Assembly (NCBI RefSeq): GCF_013111185.1
Contig: NZ_WVRE01000004.1
Coordinates: 310,001 to 374,000 of the forward strand
Direction: 5' to 3'
Length of the DNA stretch: 64,000 bases
Source of the DNA: Ruegeria sp. HKCCD7303
GTDB lineage: Bacteria; Pseudomonadota; Alphaproteobacteria; Rhodobacterales; Rhodobacteraceae
The notes under the pieces are model-generated. The model was not told where the DNA came from and ran no database searches. It saw nothing but the letters and a program-made list of their open reading frames with translations. Shown piece after piece: positions 41,455 through 51,085 of this stretch. The position numbers were made by a program, and so were the translations under genes. The number at the start of each line of letters is the position of its first letter. Within the stretch, counting starts at the first letter, position 1.

Positions 41455-42597
41455 TTGACTGTTTCCACGGCTGTCAGCCCAGAACCATGGCTCGATCAAA
41501 AAGAACAGGAACCTCTGGTCAAAATCAGAGGCGTAACCAAAAAATACGGTGCAGTGACTGCTGTCGATAACGTTGATCTGGATATCTACAAAGGAGAGTT
41601 ATTCTGCCTTTTAGGCGGATCTGGATGTGGAAAGTCGACACTACTTCGAATGCTTGCTGGGTTTGAGGATTTGAACAGTGGTACAATCACTATCGACGGA
41701 GTCGATATGGCCGATGTGCCAGCTTACGAACGTCCGACCAATATGATGTTCCAAAGCTATGCGCTGTTTCCGCATATGACCGTCGAAAAAAACGTGGCTT
41801 TCGGGTTGGAGCAAGACCATGTCCCCAAGCTAGACATTGCGGACAGAGTTCACGACATCCTCAAGCTTGTTGAGTTGGAAGATTTCAAAAAGAGAAAACC
41901 TAAACAATTGTCCGGTGGGCAACGCCAGCGTGTTGCATTGGCGCGGGCCTTGGTCAAACGTCCCAAGTTGCTGCTCCTGGATGAACCTTTGGCTGCTCTG
42001 GACAAAAAACTGCGTAAGCAAACGCAGTTTGAGCTTGCCAACATTCAGGACAAGGTCGGCGTCACGTTCATCGTCGTGACTCACGATCAGGAAGAAGCAA
42101 TGACCCTGTCTTCGCGAATGGCCGTTATGGACGCGGGTCGCTTCAAACAGATTGGAACTCCGACAGAGATCTACGAGTTTCCAGAATCCCGCTTTGTGGC
42201 TGACTTTATCGGATCAGCAAATATTTTTGAGGGCAGGGTGACCGAGGATGGGGTCGACCATGTTCGGGTCGAAACCGAGTTCTGCGAAGTTTATATTGAT
42301 CACGGTCATTCTGTTAAGGCTGGCAGCAAGATTTGGGTTGCGCTGAGGCCCGAGAAAATTCGACTTGAGAAATCTGATACAATTGCTGAGGGCGCGAACC
42401 AGACAGCGGCCGTTATCGACGATGTTGGGTATTTGGGAGAGACATCGATCTACAAGGTAAGGCTTCCCAATGGCGAAATCTTCGACGTCACTCAGCCCAA
42501 CCAGTCACGTCCGACGCATGCTGCGCAGCGATTAACCTGGGAAGACAAGGTAAATATCAGCTGGGATCCGTCTAGCGCCATGTTGCTCCACTCATGA
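41455..42597 (+). CDS. PotA/PotG-like ABC transporter ATP-binding protein
   Basis: A 380-residue ATPase. Walker A is GGSGCGKST near residue 59, the signature is LSGGQRQRVALARAL near 152 and Walker B is LLLLDEPLAALD near 177. A TOBE-type regulatory domain fills the last ~110 residues. The start is a TTG at 41455 preceded by AAGAGG; no ATG or GTG is available before the domain begins. It overlaps the first permease by four bases. Confidence 0.92.
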   Translation: MTVSTAVSPEPWLDQKEQEPLVKIRGVTKKYGAVTAVDNVDLDIYKGELFCLLGGSGCGKSTLLRMLAGFEDLNSGTITIDGVDMADVPAYERPTNMMFQSYALFPHMTVEKNVAFGLEQDHVPKLDIADRVHDILKLVELEDFKKRKPKQLSGGQRQRVALARALVKRPKLLLLDEPLAALDKKLRKQTQFELANIQDKVGVTFIVVTHDQEEAMTLSSRMAVMDAGRFKQIGTPTEIYEFPESRFVADFIGSANIFEGRVTEDGVDHVRVETEFCEVYIDHGHSVKAGSKIWVALRPEKIRLEKSDTIAEGANQTAAVIDDVGYLGETSIYKVRLPNGEIFDVTQPNQSRPTHAAQRLTWEDKVNISWDPSSAMLLHS

Positions 42598-43556
42598 CGG
42601 ATTTCACCGAGGATATGTTCGAACCGCCGCAGGTTGAACGACAACCCATGATCCGTTTAGTGATGCGGCGTATCCATAGCAGATGGCGTCAGATCGTCAC
42701 CGTCATACCGTTCTTCTGGTTGCTTGTATTCTTTCTGGCACCGTTCTTCATTGTCGCCAAGATAAGCTTAGCTGAACTGGCGATTGCGAGCCCGCCATTC
42801 ACAAGTTTAATTGAGTGGACAGGTGACGGGATCATGACAATCCGCCTGGTCTTCGACAATTTTGTCTACATCTGGGAAGACAGCCTGTACTTTGACACTT
42901 ACGTAAATTCACTCAAGATTTCAGTAACGTGTACGTTCTTGTGCCTCTTGTTTGGCTACCCTATTGCCTATGCAATTGTACGATCGGGGCCGGTTGCGAA
43001 GCCGCTCTTGTTGTTTGCAATCATTCTTCCGTTTTGGACGTCTTTCTTGTTGCGGGTCTATTCGTGGATGGGCCTGCTTGCGGATCAAGGCACGATCAAC
43101 AACCTTCTGATAGCGCTGGGGGTGATCGATGAGCCGATCCGCATGCTTTACACGGAATTCGCCGTCTATATCGGGATCGTCTACACCTATATGCCGTTCA
43201 TGATCCTGCCGCTGTACGCGAATATGGAGAAGCTGGACAACAGCCTGAACGAGGCGGCCGCCGACCTTGGTTCCAAACCAACGAACACTTTCTTCAAAAT
43301 CACATTGCCTCTGACGATGCCTGGAATTGTCGCTGGTTCACTGCTGGTCTTTATCCCTGCGACCGGCGAGTACGTTATCCCCGATCTGTTAGGTGGCGGC
43401 AACGTGCAGATGATTGGGCGGGTTCTCTACAATGAGTTCTCTAGAAACAGCGATTGGCCAGTGGCCGCCGCAGTTGCGATTGTTCTGCTGTTCATACTGG
43501 TGCTGCCAATCATGGTTTTCCAGCACTACCAAGGCAAAGCAGCGGAGGAGCAATAG
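42594..43556 (+). CDS. PotB/PotH-like ABC transporter permease
   Basis: A 320-residue inner-membrane subunit with six predicted transmembrane segments after a ~35-residue cytoplasmic start. The EAA loop NEAAADLGSKPTNTFFKITLP near residue 220 contacts the ATPase. It overlaps the ATPase gene by four bases, and the second permease starts directly after its stop codon. Confidence 0.92.
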   Translation: MTDFTEDMFEPPQVERQPMIRLVMRRIHSRWRQIVTVIPFFWLLVFFLAPFFIVAKISLAELAIASPPFTSLIEWTGDGIMTIRLVFDNFVYIWEDSLYFDTYVNSLKISVTCTFLCLLFGYPIAYAIVRSGPVAKPLLLFAIILPFWTSFLLRVYSWMGLLADQGTINNLLIALGVIDEPIRMLYTEFAVYIGIVYTYMPFMILPLYANMEKLDNSLNEAAADLGSKPTNTFFKITLPLTMPGIVAGSLLVFIPATGEYVIPDLLGGGNVQMIGRVLYNEFSRNSDWPVAAAVAIVLLFILVLPIMVFQHYQGKAAEEQ

Positions 43557-44399
43557 ATGTACGCCAAACGCTCCCGTTTCTTAACCATCATGCTGACCTT
43601 GGGACTGGCATTCTTTTACATCCCAATGATCCTGTTGGTTATTTACTCATTCAACTACTCCAAGCTGGTACCGGTTTGGGGTGGATGGTCGTTGCGCTGG
43701 TACAAAGAGCTTTTTCAATCTGCGGAAGTCTGGAGCGCTGTTTCACTCAGTCTTCAGATTGCCGTTGTCAACGCTACTTTTGCCACGGCGCTTGGCACCT
43801 TGGCAGGTCTGGCTATGGTGCGCTTTGGACGGTTCAAGGGGCGGACCTTGTTCGGTGGCATGTTGGTCGCGCCCTTGGTGATGCCCGAGGTGATAACCGG
43901 ATTGTCCTTGCTGGTTTTCTTCATCTCGCTGAACCAGCTGATCGGATGGCCTGCTGAGCGCGGTTTTGCGACGATTACGATCGCGCATATTACCTTTTCC
44001 ATGGCCTATGTGGCGGTAACAATTCAGGCACGCTTAACCGGTGTGGGGCAAACACTGGAAGAAGCCGCCGCCGATCTTGGCGCAAAACCGTTCAAAGTTC
44101 TGACGGCCATAACGATCCCACAGCTGACGCCGGCACTAATTTCGGGATGGTTGCTGGCCTTCACGCTGTCTCTCGATGACTTGGTCATAGCAAGTTTTGT
44201 TACCGGCCCAGGCGCAAATACCTTGCCAATTTTGATCTTTTCGCGCATTCGACTGGGCCTCAGGCCGGACATCAACGCGCTAGCAACCATCATGATTCTT
44301 GTGATCGCTATCTGTGTCGCTATCGCAGCAATAATTATGTTCCGGCAACAGAGAGCGGATTTGTTGGACAGGCAAATGGCTGAACGAGAGGAGAGTTAA
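43557..44399 (+). CDS. PotC/PotI-like ABC transporter permease
   Basis: A 280-residue second permease with six transmembrane segments and the EAA loop EEAAADLGAKPFKVLTAITIP near residue 161. The start abuts the previous stop (TAGATG). Its 3' end carries GAGGAG, the ribosome-binding site for the regulator gene that follows after 1 bp. Confidence 0.92.
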   Translation: MYAKRSRFLTIMLTLGLAFFYIPMILLVIYSFNYSKLVPVWGGWSLRWYKELFQSAEVWSAVSLSLQIAVVNATFATALGTLAGLAMVRFGRFKGRTLFGGMLVAPLVMPEVITGLSLLVFFISLNQLIGWPAERGFATITIAHITFSMAYVAVTIQARLTGVGQTLEEAAADLGAKPFKVLTAITIPQLTPALISGWLLAFTLSLDDLVIASFVTGPGANTLPILIFSRIRLGLRPDINALATIMILVIAICVAIAAIIMFRQQRADLLDRQMAEREES

Positions 44400-44400
44400 A

Positions 44401-45033
44401 TTGGAGACGCATGAGCTTCAGAAAAAACGACGCACCGAACCTCCCGAAGTTCGTCGCTTACAGTTGATCATGGCCGCCATAGACTCGATCTCGAAACGCG
44501 GGTTTTCTGACACGACGCTTAAACACGTGACAGAAACAGCCAATCTGTCCCATGGCGTGGTGAATTATCACTTCGACAGTAAGGAAGCTTTGTATGACGC
44601 CGCGCTGGGTTTCCTTGCACAAGAACACTATGAAAATTGGCTCAAATACTATGAGGCTGCGGAACCTACAGCCGCACATCGGCTGGCTGCGATTATTCGA
44701 GCGGACTTTGACAAGAGCATTTGTACCCACAAGCGGTTGGCCGTCTGGTTTGCCTTCTGGGGGCAAGCGAAGTATCGGCCTAATTACCTGAAGATTCATA
44801 ATAAATATGACAACGAAAGATATGATAGAATTTTGCACCTATGTGGTGAATTGATTGCCGACGGTGGCTACGACGATCTTGATCCAGAAAAAACAGCTCG
44901 GGCCGTAGAGGCGATGTCAGACGGGGCCTGGCTAAGTTTGATGTTGTATCCAAAAGTGGCTGATCGTCGGGAATTCAGGGATGTTTGCATGCTTTCGCTG
45001 TCGCGGTTCTTCCCAAAACACTTTCCAGTCTGA
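44401..45033 (+). CDS. TetR/BetI-like regulator in the transporter operon
   Basis: A 210-residue TetR-family repressor. The helix-turn-helix is TTLKHVTETANLSHGVVNYHF (about residues 39-59, shown as TTLKHVTETANLSHG then VVNYHF), and the recognition helix resembles that of BetI. The C-terminal ligand domain includes HKRLAVWFAFWGQA, also found in the 58285 paralogue. The start is a TTG one base after the permease stop, with GAGGAG upstream. It likely binds the TGAATGATCATTCA operators at 39939 and 47584 and so autoregulates. Confidence 0.85.
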   Translation: METHELQKKRRTEPPEVRRLQLIMAAIDSISKRGFSDTTLKHVTETANLSHGVVNYHFDSKEALYDAALGFLAQEHYENWLKYYEAAEPTAAHRLAAIIRADFDKSICTHKRLAVWFAFWGQAKYRPNYLKIHNKYDNERYDRILHLCGELIADGGYDDLDPEKTARAVEAMSDGAWLSLMLYPKVADRREFRDVCMLSLSRFFPKHFPV

Positions 45034-45057
45034 GCGAAAGCATCGAACAATATGGCT

Positions 45058-47517
45058 TCAGCGCTTTATTTTGTGCATGCCGGGGTCATAGAGCGGCTTT
45101 AACGAGGCTGCCGCGTCGTATTTCTCGTCTGCGATTTCGATCTGCCAATGCCCAGTTGCGACTATGTCCGCGGTCAACGGTTCGTCAATCTCGGCGAAAC
45201 CAATGCCGACGGCAGCGCCGAGCGTGTGCCCATATCCGCCAACTTGAATATATCCGACTTCATTGCCGTTTAGATAAATCATCTCATTGCCGTACATGAG
45301 AGGCTCTGGGTCTTTTAGCAGGAACTGCAACATCCGGTTGTTGGGCGTGCCTTTCGCCTTGATCGTGGCGAGTGCTTCCCTGCCGATGAAGCCACCGGGT
45401 TTGTCCAATTTGATGGCAAAACCAAGCCCGGCCTCAATTGGGTTGTCCGTGTTGTCCACGTCAATTCCGAAATCACGATAAGCCTTCTCTAGCCGTAGGG
45501 AGTTGAGAGTTTGCATTCCAGCATTGCGAACACCCAGATCTCGACCTGCTTCCATAATCAGATCGTAGGTCTGAATGGCCTGAGTGGCCGGTACGTGAAG
45601 TTCCCAGCCGAGTTCGCCAACAAACGTCACGCGATAGGCCATAACTACGGCGTACCCGATGTCGATTTCACGCGCCGTCATGAAGGGAAAACCTTCGTCC
45701 GACAAATCAGCTCCGGATATTCTGCTCAATAGTTCACGCGACTTTGGGCCGTGAACGTTGATTTGGCAGCGCCCTGCGGTGATGTCTGTTATAACAACGT
45801 TCTCGTTGTCCAGGACGTGCCGTCGCATGCGCATCTCGGTATGACCCGCCGAGTTTTCTCCCACGATGACCCAGTATTTCCGATCGGATAGCCGGGTAAC
45901 CGTAAGGTCTGCCTCAAACCCACCCCGTTCATTTACCCAGGCCGTGTAGACGACGCGACCGGGTTCAACATCAACGTCATTGCAGGAAAGGCGAGAGAGG
46001 AGGGCGCAGGCATCCGGTCCTTCGACGCTGAAACACGCCATTGATGTCATGTCCATTACGATGACATCCTCGCGTGCTGCCCGGTGTTCTTCAGCGTGCC
46101 ATTCAAACCAATTTTGGCGATGCCAACTGTATTTCTCGACTTTGGCCTCTTCGGGCGTCGGAGCAAACCAATCAGGTTGTTCCCAACCATTTCCTTCGCC
46201 GAAAAAGGCTCCGGCCGCTTTGAGACGGTCATAGAGCATTGAACGCTTAACGTTCCTGGCCGTTTTGTAGTTCTCATTGTGGTAGTGCTGACCAAAGAGC
46301 TTTCCCAGCAACTCAGGTGTTCTGTCGCGTCGAAAGGCCGGTGTCGCCATTTCACGGGAAAAGCGATTGACGTTGATGCCGGTAACATCGATGGGCGGCA
46401 AGCCGTCCACCATCCAATGGGCCAAAACCATTCCCGTACCCGCGCCATTCAGGATGCCAAGTGAGTTCATCCCACATGCAACCCAGAGATTGCGCAGTTC
46501 AGGCGTCGAGCCAACAAGCGGCGCAAGATCAGGCGTAAAGCTCTCAGGGCCGCAGAATAGTTTTTTGACACCGTAGTTCATGGTGTCAGGCACGCGCGAA
46601 TAGGCTTTCTCCAGGTCGGGCCCAACACGTTCCCAATCTGGTTCAATCTCTCCGAATTGCCATTCATCCGGGATACCATCGAGCTTCCAAGCCGCAGCGC
46701 CGGGCTCAAAAAGCCCTAACATCATCCCGCCGACTTCTTCACGGTAATAAGTGTAGGTGGAAGGGTCTTCGAGAACGGGTAGATCGCGAGGTAGGCCCGG
46801 GATACTTTCCGTTATCAGGTAGTAGTGTTCAGCCGCCTGGAGCGGTAGATTTACACCGTGTTTTGCACCAAGTTGGCGAGACCACATGCCTCCGCAGATC
46901 ACAACGTTTTCGGCTGTTATAGTATGACCGTTCGCAGTGCGGACCCCGGTCGCAGTGCCGTTCCTGGCTAAAATCTCTTCAACCCGCACGCCTTCAAAGA
47001 AACGTGCGCCTCTGTTTTTGGCTCCCTTGGTCAGAGACATTGTCACGTCCACCGGGTTGGCCCGACCGTCCTCCGGAATGAGGAACGCTCCAACGACGTC
47101 TGAGAGGTCCCCTATAGGGAACATATCCTGCGCTTCTTTTACTGAGACTTCGTGGTTGTTTATCCCAAAACGCCGCATGAAGGCTGCGACGCGACGCATC
47201 TCATGCAGGCGTTCTTCATTGGTTGCAATCTGCAGATATCCAACGTCGCGGAAACCTGTGGATATACCGGTTTCCTTCTCTAGTTTCGCATAAAGGTCTC
47301 GACCGTGCGTGTAGATAGCGCACTCAGCTTCGGATTTGAGAAGGCCGGCTACTATCAGGCCGGCGGCATGCCAAGTGGTCCCTGATGTCAGTTGTCCCTG
47401 TTCCAGAACGACAACATCGGTATGGCCAAGCTTAGTCAAGTGATAGGCCGTGTTCGCGCCGATCGACCCCCCACCAATAATCACGGTTTGGGCATGCGTC
47501 GGTAGGGTGTCAGCCAT
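45058..47517 (-). CDS. dimethylglycine/sarcosine dehydrogenase-like flavoprotein
   Basis: An 819-residue two-part enzyme. Residues 1-400 form a DAO-type FAD domain with TVIIGGGSIGANTAYHL and the covalent-flavin motif TTWHAAGL (His50). Residues ~420-819 are a GcvT-like folate-binding part that would capture the released one-carbon unit as methylene-tetrahydrofolate (YTAWVNERGGFEADLTVTRL; GYAVVMAYRVTFVGELGWELH). The enzyme likely oxidatively demethylates an N-methyl amino acid or amine. It is divergent from the methyltransferase gene across a gap with an operator. Confidence 0.88.
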   Translation of the reverse strand: MADTLPTHAQTVIIGGGSIGANTAYHLTKLGHTDVVVLEQGQLTSGTTWHAAGLIVAGLLKSEAECAIYTHGRDLYAKLEKETGISTGFRDVGYLQIATNEERLHEMRRVAAFMRRFGINNHEVSVKEAQDMFPIGDLSDVVGAFLIPEDGRANPVDVTMSLTKGAKNRGARFFEGVRVEEILARNGTATGVRTANGHTITAENVVICGGMWSRQLGAKHGVNLPLQAAEHYYLITESIPGLPRDLPVLEDPSTYTYYREEVGGMMLGLFEPGAAAWKLDGIPDEWQFGEIEPDWERVGPDLEKAYSRVPDTMNYGVKKLFCGPESFTPDLAPLVGSTPELRNLWVACGMNSLGILNGAGTGMVLAHWMVDGLPPIDVTGINVNRFSREMATPAFRRDRTPELLGKLFGQHYHNENYKTARNVKRSMLYDRLKAAGAFFGEGNGWEQPDWFAPTPEEAKVEKYSWHRQNWFEWHAEEHRAAREDVIVMDMTSMACFSVEGPDACALLSRLSCNDVDVEPGRVVYTAWVNERGGFEADLTVTRLSDRKYWVIVGENSAGHTEMRMRRHVLDNENVVITDITAGRCQINVHGPKSRELLSRISGADLSDEGFPFMTAREIDIGYAVVMAYRVTFVGELGWELHVPATQAIQTYDLIMEAGRDLGVRNAGMQTLNSLRLEKAYRDFGIDVDNTDNPIEAGLGFAIKLDKPGGFIGREALATIKAKGTPNNRMLQFLLKDPEPLMYGNEMIYLNGNEVGYIQVGGYGHTLGAAVGIGFAEIDEPLTADIVATGHWQIEIADEKYDAAASLKPLYDPGMHKIKR

Positions 47518-47583
47518 TGCGAGAAAATCCTTTTAGGCGTTCTTTTCTCCGAATACCAGCCAAATCACTTGCTGTCTACTGAC

Positions 47584-47597
47584 TGAATGATCATTCA
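47584..47597. promoter_or_regulatory. TetR/BetI-type operator, copy 2
   Basis: A perfect 14-bp palindrome TGAATGATCATTCA sits 67 bp upstream of the dehydrogenase start and 107 bp upstream of the divergent methyltransferase start, so it could control both. The identical 19-bp context is also found at 39935. Confidence 0.75.
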
Positions 47598-47703
47598 ATT
47601 ATAGCTGAATCTATGACCTGCGATTTCGCGATAAAGCTTGTCTGAGATGAGATAAAAGGTTTCACTGCAGTGACTGACTGACAATCAGATGCGGGGGAAT
47701 CCT

Positions 47704-48483
47704 ATGTCAGACGAGATCCTATATGACCAACAGGCAATCAGCTTTCTGGAAGAGCTCTGGGGAGAGGGGTTTCTTTCACCGGGAGGCCCTGAAGAAGTTG
47801 CGCGTGTTGTTAAAGGGATTGATCTGAAAGATAAGCATATCCTTGATATCGGATGCGGATCTGGGGCCATTGCAGTGTTGATGGCACGGGAGTTCGGCGC
47901 CGCTAGAGTTACGGGGATTGATGTAGAGGCCCCAGTTTGCGCGGCTGCGAGAGAGCGAGCTAAGCAGGCAGGCTTGGAGGAGAAGGTCGAAATCATACGG
48001 GTCACTCCAGGTCCAATGCCATTCGAAGATGGTGCTTTTGACGTAGTGTTTTCGAAAGACTCGATAATCCATATCCCCGACAAAGTAACGATGGCTGCGG
48101 AAGCTTTTCGTGTGCTCAAACCAGGCGGTCATTTCGCTGCTTCTGACTGGCTGACCAATCATGATGGTGAGATGTCACCAGAAATGGCGCACTACGTAAA
48201 GATGGAAGCCTTAGAGTTTCAGATGGCGTCGCCCTCTAAGTACCGCGCTGCGATGGAGCTGGCTGGCTTTGAGGACGTAGAGTTAGTCAACCGCAACCCT
48301 TGGTATGCTCAGGTATCAGCTGCTGAGCTTGAGGAATTGACCGGGCCAAACCGAGCCGACTGGGAAGCTCGGCATGGTGCGGAGTTTATCGAACATCAGA
48401 TCGAGATCTGGGACGCTATGCAGCCAGTGTTGAAAACCGGAGAGCATTGCCCGCATCACATCCGTGGTCGGAAACCTGCCTGA
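47704..48483 (+). CDS. SAM-dependent methyltransferase
   Basis: A 259-residue class I methyltransferase. Motif I is ILDIGCGSGAIA near residue 46, the post-I acidic residue is in VTGIDVEAP, and motif III is LKPGGHFAASDWL near residue 140. The N-terminal ILYDQQAISFLEELWGEGF resembles dimethylglycine/phosphoethanolamine N-methyltransferases, which would fit the island, but the substrate is unproven. I start at the ATG at 47704 after GGGGGAA rather than 15 bp upstream. Confidence 0.8.
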   Translation: MSDEILYDQQAISFLEELWGEGFLSPGGPEEVARVVKGIDLKDKHILDIGCGSGAIAVLMAREFGAARVTGIDVEAPVCAAARERAKQAGLEEKVEIIRVTPGPMPFEDGAFDVVFSKDSIIHIPDKVTMAAEAFRVLKPGGHFAASDWLTNHDGEMSPEMAHYVKMEALEFQMASPSKYRAAMELAGFEDVELVNRNPWYAQVSAAELEELTGPNRADWEARHGAEFIEHQIEIWDAMQPVLKTGEHCPHHIRGRKPA

Positions 48484-48516
48484 TCTGACTGGAACTTTGA
48501 ATGGGCGCGATGACCG

Positions 48517-49896
48517 TTATGCGTCGTAGTCCTTGCTGACCTGCGCCATACCAGCTTCCATGATGTCGAACATTTCATCTATCTGCGACGGAGTTATGAT
48601 CAGAGGGGGCGAGAACACGGCCATGTTTCCAAATGGTCGCAACAGGAGTCCCATCTCCTCGCACGCATCGTCCAGTTTCTGTCCAAACTTCACATGCGCT
48701 TCATAACTCTCGACGTTCAATTCAGGGCGACATTCTATGCACCCGAGGAGCCCGTCACCGCGCACATCCCCAACTATCGGAAACTTTTCCTTTATTTGAT
48801 TTAGGCGGTCCTGGAAATGCGGTGTGACGCGTTGAACGTGTCCTAGGATGTCCTCGCGCTCCATGATTTCAATATTTTTAATGGCAGCCGCGCAGCTCAC
48901 AGGGTGCCCGGAGTATGTGTAGCCGTTGTAGAAAACATCCTCTCCCGGTGCGTCTGAAATGCGTTTCACTACTGCGTCCGAGATTACGCAGGCACCTAGC
49001 GGCAGATAGCCCGAGGTTAAACCTTTTGCGCAGGTGATAATGTCAGGGACGATGCCAAAGACCTCTTCTGAGGCGAACCAATGGCCCAGCCTGCCAAAGC
49101 CGGTTACGACTTCATCCGAAATGTACAGAATGTCGTTTGCCCGGCAAATTTCGAGCGTGCGCTTGTGATAACCCGGAGGTGGAACGATCACGCCACCGGA
49201 ACATAGGATCGGTTCCGCGATAAAGGCGGCAATACGGTTGGCGCCGACGTCAGCAATCAGGTTCTCAAGGTCCGCAACTTTGGCGTCGCACCAGGCATCA
49301 ACACTCATGCCCTCTGGCCGGTGGTAGGGATTCACGTCGGGCAGAAAACGCACCAGATCCTGAGCTTTCTCAAAGCTCGTTTCGAAACGTTCTTTTCCAG
49401 TGACAGTCGCGGCGAGAAAGGTTGAGCCGTGGTAGCCTTTTTCCCGGCCGATCACGATCCTCTTCTCCGGTCGGCCAAGCCGTTTGTTCATGAAAAGTGC
49501 GGTCCGCAGTGCGGTGTCAACGGCCGTAGACCCACCGGTCGTGAAGTGCACCGTGTTCAGATCGCCTGGTGTACGTTCGGCGATCATTCGCGCCAAAACT
49601 GCCGCGGGTTCGGTCGTAAACGACCACGGCGACGCGTAGGGCATCTTCACAACCTGTTGGGAAATGGTATCAGCCATCTCTTGACGCCCATATCCGATCT
49701 GTGTGCACCACATTCCGCCAGGGCCATCGATATATCGCTTCCCGGCAGCATCCCAAAGGTAGATACCATCCGCTGTATTTACCCGCATGTACTCGTCAGA
49801 CCCAAAGCCGTTGGTTCCGGCCCAAGGATGTAGGTGATGGTCGCGATCCCAAGCGACAAGGTCGCCGTCGGTTGGTGTATTACCCAGGGTGTTCAC
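48517..49896 (-). CDS. class III PLP-dependent aminotransferase
   Basis: A 459-residue omega-amino-acid-type aminotransferase. The PLP lysine is in IITCAKGLTSGYLPLGA near residue 288, and the Asp that holds the pyridine nitrogen is in ILYISDEVVTGFGRLG near 255. The GPGGMW motif near residue 58 is typical of the subgroup using pyruvate as acceptor. It is the last gene of the four-gene operon, 13 bp after the GcvT-like gene. It would convert an amine or omega-amino acid into an aldehyde or keto acid. Confidence 0.88.
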   Translation of the reverse strand: MNTLGNTPTDGDLVAWDRDHHLHPWAGTNGFGSDEYMRVNTADGIYLWDAAGKRYIDGPGGMWCTQIGYGRQEMADTISQQVVKMPYASPWSFTTEPAAVLARMIAERTPGDLNTVHFTTGGSTAVDTALRTALFMNKRLGRPEKRIVIGREKGYHGSTFLAATVTGKERFETSFEKAQDLVRFLPDVNPYHRPEGMSVDAWCDAKVADLENLIADVGANRIAAFIAEPILCSGGVIVPPPGYHKRTLEICRANDILYISDEVVTGFGRLGHWFASEEVFGIVPDIITCAKGLTSGYLPLGACVISDAVVKRISDAPGEDVFYNGYTYSGHPVSCAAAIKNIEIMEREDILGHVQRVTPHFQDRLNQIKEKFPIVGDVRGDGLLGCIECRPELNVESYEAHVKFGQKLDDACEEMGLLLRPFGNMAVFSPPLIITPSQIDEMFDIMEAGMAQVSKDYDA

Positions 49897-49909
49897 GTCT
49901 GCTTCTCCT

Positions 49910-51085
49910 TTAGGTGCGGGCCGGTGGCGTAGCTCGTGCGCGGGGCGGTGCGAAAAAGGCTTTGGTGACAGGAGTGAGGCGCGCCATCCTGGTGCGCCAT
50001 TTGCCTTCTTGCAGAGTGTAAATCTCGGCCTTTAAGCCAGATGACCGGCCAGCATCCGGCATACGGACATGGGCCAACGCAATGCTGCGCTTGGCGGTCG
50101 GCGACCATATCCCGGATGTTATGTGCCCAACTTCTTTTTTGCGTCGATTGTAGATCAACGACCCTTCCGAGGGTTTGAATCCTTCGACATCGAAACGTAG
50201 GAGGAGGCTTCTTGGATTCTCTCGCTTGGACAGCAGCTCTCGCCGGCCATTGAAATGTCCTTTGTTGAAATCGACTAGCCGACCCAGACCAAGTTCGAAG
50301 GGTGTTTGGCCTCGGTGCAACCGTTCGGTCGCATGAACCGGTTGAAAATCCACACCTGCGGTCAGAAAACCGGCTTCGATGCGGGCCAAGTTTACAGCTT
50401 CGTATCCAATGGCGCGCAGTCCCTGATGTGTGCCGCCTTTCCAAATTCTGTCCCAAAGCGCTTCTGCCTTGTCCCAGTCGCACCAGAGCTCGTAACCTAA
50501 GTCACCAGTAAAACCCGTCCGCGAGATCATGAGACTGTGTTCAATTTGAGCGAGATCGAATGGCTTCAGCTTGCTGACATCTAAACCAGCGGCTTCCAAA
50601 ACTGCATAAGAGGTCGGCCCTTGCAGCGAAAGTCCAGCAACACTGTGAGTTTCGTCGACGACTGAAACGTCAAAACCCCATGCAGCGTCGAGTAGCCATG
50701 TCAGCATTTGTTCCTGACAACAAAGGCGCCAATCGTTGTCGCCAAGATGGAAAAGAGTCCCGTCATCGATGATCATACCCTCTTCATCACACCAGACCGC
50801 GTACCCCACGCGACCAACGCTGATTTTTCGGACGTCCCGTGTCACGAGGCGATTGAGCATCGCGGTCGTGTCCGGCCCGGTCAATCGGTACTTGTGCATT
50901 GGTGAGATATCAAACAAAGAGGCCTGATTTCGCAGCGCGAAGTACTCGAACTCGACACTGTCCAGCACACCCGGGCCAGCATAACCGGCCCAATCGTACC
51001 AATTTTGTGCGCGATTTTGCTCTTCGAGTTTTTTGTGAAATGGCCCGGGTATCAAACCGAGTTTTGGATCGGTAAAGATGCTCAT
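49910..51085 (-). CDS. GcvT-like aminomethyltransferase family protein
   Basis: A 391-residue stand-alone folate-binding protein of the T-protein family (SLFDISPMHKYRLTGPDTTAMLNRLVTRDV near residues 50-80; SRTGFTGDLGYELWCDW near 195; C-terminal EVGHITSGIWSPTAKRSIALAHV). It probably transfers a one-carbon unit to tetrahydrofolate or demethylates a small substrate. The start at 51085 overlaps the upstream flavoprotein stop by four bases. Confidence 0.87.
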   Translation of the reverse strand: MSIFTDPKLGLIPGPFHKKLEEQNRAQNWYDWAGYAGPGVLDSVEFEYFALRNQASLFDISPMHKYRLTGPDTTAMLNRLVTRDVRKISVGRVGYAVWCDEEGMIIDDGTLFHLGDNDWRLCCQEQMLTWLLDAAWGFDVSVVDETHSVAGLSLQGPTSYAVLEAAGLDVSKLKPFDLAQIEHSLMISRTGFTGDLGYELWCDWDKAEALWDRIWKGGTHQGLRAIGYEAVNLARIEAGFLTAGVDFQPVHATERLHRGQTPFELGLGRLVDFNKGHFNGRRELLSKRENPRSLLLRFDVEGFKPSEGSLIYNRRKKEVGHITSGIWSPTAKRSIALAHVRMPDAGRSSGLKAEIYTLQEGKWRTRMARLTPVTKAFFAPPRARATPPART